Of a DNA stretch of 64,000 nt, positions 60,701 through 64,000 are shown in pieces. Made by a program: the position numbers and the translations under genes. Source of the DNA: Ursus arctos (Eukaryota > Chordata > Mammalia > Carnivora > Ursidae). The notes under the pieces are model-generated. The model was not told the DNA's origin. It ran no database searches and saw only the letters and a list, made by a program, of their open reading frames with translations. How positions within the stretch are numbered: the stretch's first letter is position 1; each line of letters opens with the position of its first letter. The stretch covers positions 17,876,501 to 17,940,500 of the forward strand of contig NW_026623050.1 in the NCBI RefSeq assembly GCF_023065955.2, read 5' to 3'.

Positions 60701-60831
60701 GAACCTGTAACAGAAGCAAGTAGTCACATGTAATAGACAAAGAATTGATCCTGCCACAAAATTAGGTTAACACTTACAAAATGGGGCACAGAAAGAAAAA
60801 AAAAAAAATCCTTCTTAAATAAGTCATTTAC
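57723..60831. other. Unassigned AT-rich intronic sequence near the start-codon exon
   Basis: No SINE or LINE recognised. Contains two long A-runs (58807-58824, 58848-58870) bracketing about 24 unique bases, a (TTA)n tract (59268-59284) and the palindrome at 59433. Confidence 0.5.
59433..59480. repeat. Perfect 48-bp palindrome of alternating GT/AT/AC
   Basis: Base-by-base pairing around the centre 59456/59457 holds for all 24 pairs. The sequence alternates purine and pyrimidine nearly throughout, ending in GGG at the left and CCC at the right. Confidence 0.95.
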
Positions 60832-60948
60832 CTCGGTCTGGCTTCATTTTCACATCCAATTTCCACCCAGGGTGCTGTGAAATACACTTGTGGGTTCTTT
60901 CACCAGGTTTGCTGCTGATTCTGTGGCTAGCGCTCCGTTTTCAAAATG
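60832..60948 (-). CDS. ATOSA: ATOSA start-codon exon (coding part 60847-60832)
   Basis: This exon carries the start of ATOSA (FAM214A). The minus strand reads ATG AAG CCA GAC CGA G, then a GTAAAT donor, giving MKPDR plus the first base of the next codon (GAT, Asp). The human protein as I remember it also begins MKPDRD. The ATG (60847-60845) has A at -3. An in-frame TGA at 60943-60941 closes the frame upstream, which fixes this ATG as the start. The proposed 5' edge is the acceptor ending at 60949, after a T-rich tract; that edge is inferred, and the exon could instead extend further upstream. The coding part is 16 nt (phase 1) and joins the exon at 2503 across a 58.3-kb intron. Human ATOSA is about 1,070 residues. 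It is a probable transcriptional regulator, the homologue of Drosophila Atossa, which raises expression of mitochondrial-metabolism genes in macrophages. Confidence 0.88.
60850..60855 (-). promoter_or_regulatory. Minimal start-stop upstream ORF (ATG TGA)
   Basis: In the ATOSA 5' UTR the minus strand reads GG ATG TGA AA ATG AAG. The first ATG is followed at once by a stop, and the main ATG begins two bases after that stop. The upstream ATG has T at -3 (weak context). Start-stop elements are known to stall or dissociate ribosomes in other mRNAs. An effect here is inference. Confidence 0.7.
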
Positions 60949-61089
60949 CTAAAAGGGACCAAAATAAAATTAATCTAGTCCTGCTCCGACACCCGGACCT
61001 TGCAAGAAACCTACTGTTAACAGGCCTCTTCCTGGCACTAACTGCGGTGACAGCACCATCGGCAGCTCTGAAAAAAGCAAAACTCTGTG

Positions 61090-62600
61090 CACCGCCCCCC
61101 CCCATCTCCTCGGGCCCCAGCACCCCTCTTCCCCGCCCGTGTGCTCTCCAGGCCAAAGTGTCCTTCCTTGACACAGCGTCTCTGAACCAAAGAAAGATCT
61201 ATTTATAACCTGGACGTACAGGCAAGGAGAAAAAAAGGTTCAAGCAACACAAGCTAACTAACCCCTTTGTAAAAAATGCCGCTGGGAACAGTGGCACCTC
61301 CGCAGTGGCTGGTATAGAAATTCTCCGTCCTGGTGCCTGGAAACTCTTCAAGACCCCTAGCGCCTCGCCAGGAGCTCCGCCCGCCCCGCAGGGCCTCACC
61401 TGTATAATTACCCTCTGGCTAGCCTTCCTGTAGCAAGCGCGGCCAAGTTTACACAATAAAAGGGTCAGAAAGAAACGCGAGTCATCTCCTCGCGCCCAGC
61501 CCCCAGCCCCAAACGAACTCTACTGGGCTGTCCCGGGTCGCCCCCGACCAAGCCCCCAGCCTGCGTGGCCAGGCCTGAGGTCGGCCCCAGGACGGGTGTT
61601 TGCGGCTGGGCGCTCGCCCCTGCTCGGCGCAGCCTGCCCTCTGCGGGCCCCTTCCGTCCCTCCACGGCCCCGGATTTCCTTCAGCCCCGCCGCACCGAGC
61701 GCAGCGCCTGCCCCTCTCCCCGCCGGAGAGTTGTTTTCATGGCTCCCTCCGCCGACCTCTGCTGACTAACTCGCTCTGCTCTCCCGTCCCAAACCCTCCT
61801 CCTGTTGGCACTTCTCTCCGCCGCTCACCCAGCGGCTCGCATCACACTCCCACCTCAGACCCGAGGCTCCGAGAGGCGCAGGGCCGGCGAGAGCGGAGTG
61901 TGGCGCGCAGCGGCCCCCCGGGCTGCGTTAGAGGACCATGGGGGCCCGAGACCACAAGCCCGACGCGGCTCCCCGGCGCCCCTGTGGCCATCCACCCCCG
62001 CCTCAGCCGCCGCCTCGCTCCGCTCCCAGCGCTCAGCCCGTCCCCCTGCCCGACTCGCACCCGAGCCCCGCGGCCCCCGGGCTTCGCCCGCCCGTCGCCC
62101 CGGCCGGCCCGCTTGCCCCGCGCCTCTGCCAGCTCCTCGCCCGCCCGCTGTCTCTAGCTCTGGCGCCCCAGCTCCCGATCCCCCTCGCTCGCCCAGTTCT
62201 TTCTCTGCTGTTTGCCCTGTCAAAACACTGCCCGGGTCACGTGTCCCAACAACAGCCAACCCACCGCTCGTCACTTCCTCCCCAGCGGCCTCCGCGGCGG
62301 GCGCCCGGTTGTTATGGTAACACCCCGCGCCCCGCGCGCCCCGGGGCAGTAGTCCGGGGGGCCTGGGCTTCCGTGCAGGTGCCCGCGGCTGCAAGGGCTC
62401 GGGGGATGGCAGCTGCGAGGGGCCGGCAGAGCCCGGGAGGCTGGAGAGGCCCCGGGCGCTGCGACCGCGCTCGGGCCCTGCCTGCGCTGAGAGCCAGCTG
62501 CGGTGCGTCTGGGACCAGGAACCGGAGCTGCGCTATTAGAGCACGGGGTAACTGGGGAGATGTCATCCAGGGCCTGCCCCAGACGTGAAGGATAATTATA
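61090..62600 (-). promoter_or_regulatory. ATOSA: CpG-island promoter of ATOSA
   Basis: This is the only strongly GC- and CpG-rich stretch in the window and lies just upstream of the start-codon exon. Several long overlapping ORFs occur on both strands here, as expected when stop codons are scarce in GC-rich DNA; their proline/arginine/alanine-rich translations are not credible proteins. Motifs grouped at 62236-62321 are GTCACGTGTC (E-box, 62236-62245), an ETS/CRE-half composite (AGGAAGTGACG on the minus strand, 62269-62279) and an RFX/X-box-like GTTGTTATGGTAAC (62308-62321). A CCAATCGG box on the minus strand lies at 62649-62656. GC boxes occur near 61377-61389. No TATA box is evident, so initiation is probably dispersed. 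The exact start site cannot be read from sequence. Confidence 0.8.
61400..61460 (-). other. ATOSA: Probable 3' end of ATOSA non-coding exon 1
   Basis: A consensus donor CAG|GTGAGG on the minus strand lies at 61400/61399 inside the CpG island. Splicing from it to the acceptor ending at 60949 would remove a 451-nt intron. The upstream limit given here is arbitrary because the start site is unknown. Another plausible donor, TGG|GTGAGC, lies near 61828. Inference from splice motifs only. Confidence 0.45.
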
Positions 62601-64000
62601 GTCTCCTCCTCCTCCACTTGGGATGTTGGCTCTGGCTTGTGACCGAGCCCGATTGGATTGCAGCACATGGTGGAACCCGGGTCTAATGTGGCAGGGACGG
62701 GAGAGTGGGCAGCCATGCGCAAGGAGTGAGGAGTTTAAGGACAAGAAGCCCCTCTCACCCTAGATTTCCCCAAATCACTAGAGATTTTAGTAGGATTCGG
62801 AGCCCAAGCTCCCGAGATACTCGCTGTGCTAAAAATAACTTTTATAACGTCTAAAACATTGACTCACGGCAGGAGGACACTTTTGACACCGTGTTATTGT
62901 TGAGGAGCTGTAATTTTGTTGTCCTATAACAATGTGACATGATGACATTTCGTGTTGTGATGTCGTGTCATCACTTAAACACAAACAGATGACAAGGATC
63001 TGCTGTAATTAAAAAAAGCAGTACCAACAAGGGCTGAAGCTATTAGCTACTCAGTTTATAGACAAAGTACATATGGAGTTGTGAGCTTAAAACAGAGACA
63101 AAGAGAAGTACAAAATTTGCAATGCTCTTTGGTTTCATCTGAAAAAGTTTTTTTTTTTAGAAGTAATTTTGCATACAAGAATCAAAACAGGAAAGTATTA
63201 GGGTAGGTCTGAAGATGATTTACGTTAGTCTTTGTACTCTTCTGTGGTTTCCAAAGCCTTGCAGTATTACTTTTACATCAGACAAGTTTTTTTGTAAAGT
63301 ACAAGATTGGAAATTGCATTTTTTTTTTTTGCCTCTCTCTACCAAATACATGAAATTCCAATTATGGAAAAATACTAATTTTCTAGAGGTTTTGATATGT
63401 ACAGTAAAAGTACATAGACAACTGCAGTGATTAACTTGAAGACTGTATCTAACCCAGACAGGGCAGAAGATTCAGGAGAGTTACATTTCATTCTCAGGGG
63501 AATGTTCTGGTATTATGAAGAGAAACTTCTGACAAATGGCAACAGTTCTATTATCTACGTAATTGGTACAAATGTTAACTCCCCATGGATCTAACTTTGA
63601 TATTATTGAATACTGTATTATGTAGTTTCCTTTATGAAATTTTACTTGTTCTACAATCACTTCTCAATTAACCTTGGTAATGGGAGACAGAAAGAACACT
63701 TCCAGATAATCCAAAATCCTAAATTTAGCACAACAGCTGGGACCAGATAACAGCTATTGTAAAAGGCTTAGTGGGTGAACAGATCTGGGAGCTAGATCTA
63801 TGATTTAGCTCCTCTTCCTCTGCCTAATTTGCAAAAAGTATAAAGACCAGAAAAATGTTGAGAGCAGAAGCTGAGACCATCGGATAATATGGAACACAAA
63901 CTAAAGAATAATTTTAAATAATTGTTTTAATAGCACATGGATAAATGATGATGTCTGAACATTTGTTAGACTAACTTGAAGCTTTTTATTAGGAATTTAA
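62601..64000. other. Upstream intergenic flank
   Basis: Beyond the CpG island the sequence returns to AT-rich DNA. I see no repeat I can name and no coding exon. A stretch at 62925-62980 contains repeated TGACAT/TGTCGTG words with a small inverted repeat (GTGATG...CATCAC). Confidence 0.6.

Larger units (their letters stand above)
2504..60831 (-). other. ATOSA: 58.3-kb first coding intron of ATOSA
   Basis: The intron runs from donor GTAAAT (60831) to acceptor CCAG (2504). Nearly all transposable elements listed below lie in it, in both orientations. No convincing constitutive coding exon is seen inside. Candidate alternative first-exon sequence near 37.6-37.95 kb is listed separately. The downstream acceptor sits next to a poly-T/pyrimidine run of about 40 nt. 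Confidence 0.85.

Noticed and set aside
61600..62588. Long overlapping ORFs (up to 216 codons) on both strands at 61.6-62.6 kb
   Set aside because: CpG-island composition removes stop codons; the translations are P/R/A-rich with no recognisable domain and occur in several frames of both strands at once.
1..64000. CRISPR arrays, operons, prophage or bacterial systems
   Set aside because: No regularly spaced identical repeats; SINE, L1, MIR and spliced-gene content shows a mammalian nuclear genome.

Overview
This window is vertebrate, and specifically carnivoran, nuclear DNA. It is AT-rich, has no bacterial-style genes, and carries about 36 tRNA-Lys-derived CAN-SINEs (5' motif GGGGCGCCTGGGTGGC, B-box, pyrimidine tract, AAATAAATAAAATCTTT tail). 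At least eight belong to a young subfamily reading 'GGTGGCACAGCGGTTAAGCG...GGCGTGATCCCGGCGTTATGGGA'. I associate that type with bears and the giant panda, so an ursid is my best guess (inference; other caniforms are possible).

The window holds one protein-coding gene, on the minus strand: the 5' part of ATOSA (FAM214A, atos homolog A). Reading 5' to 3' on the minus strand: a CpG-island promoter (about 61.1-62.6 kb), a probable non-coding first exon ending at 61400, an exon with the start codon (60948-60832, ATG at 60847), a 58.3-kb intron (60831-2504), then coding exons 2503-2319, 1413-1211, 938-813 and 62-1. The last runs off the left edge. The pieces join in frame with GT-AG splice sites and encode about the first 197 residues. 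The positive-strand ORFs and nearly all other ORFs are chance or repeat-derived.

The giant intron is a dense repeat landscape: CAN-SINEs, many with clear target-site duplications (TSDs); carnivore L1 3' ends; old L1M pieces; L2 and MIR fossils; two MLT1 LTRs in opposite orientation; an internally deleted Tigger1; and a second Tigger-like element split by a SINE. SINE density is high at 3.7-12.6, 19.8-35.7 and 46.3-57.7 kb. Between 36.3 and 46.3 kb there is only one SINE (40.15 kb), and that interval holds more apparently unique DNA, including a possible alternative first exon (about 37.6-37.95 kb) and a consensus CRE (44511).

I found no undescribed biological system. The most distinctive observations are: a 45-nt tailless retrocopy of the 5' half of a pre-tRNA-Tyr bounded by a 19-bp TSD (24723-24805); a tiny twin-primed (5'-inverted) L1 insertion with a 17-bp TSD (18523-18701); a perfect 48-bp palindrome (59433-59480); a minimal ATG-TGA upstream ORF just before the ATOSA start; and a clean SINE-in-SINE nesting (50753-51170).
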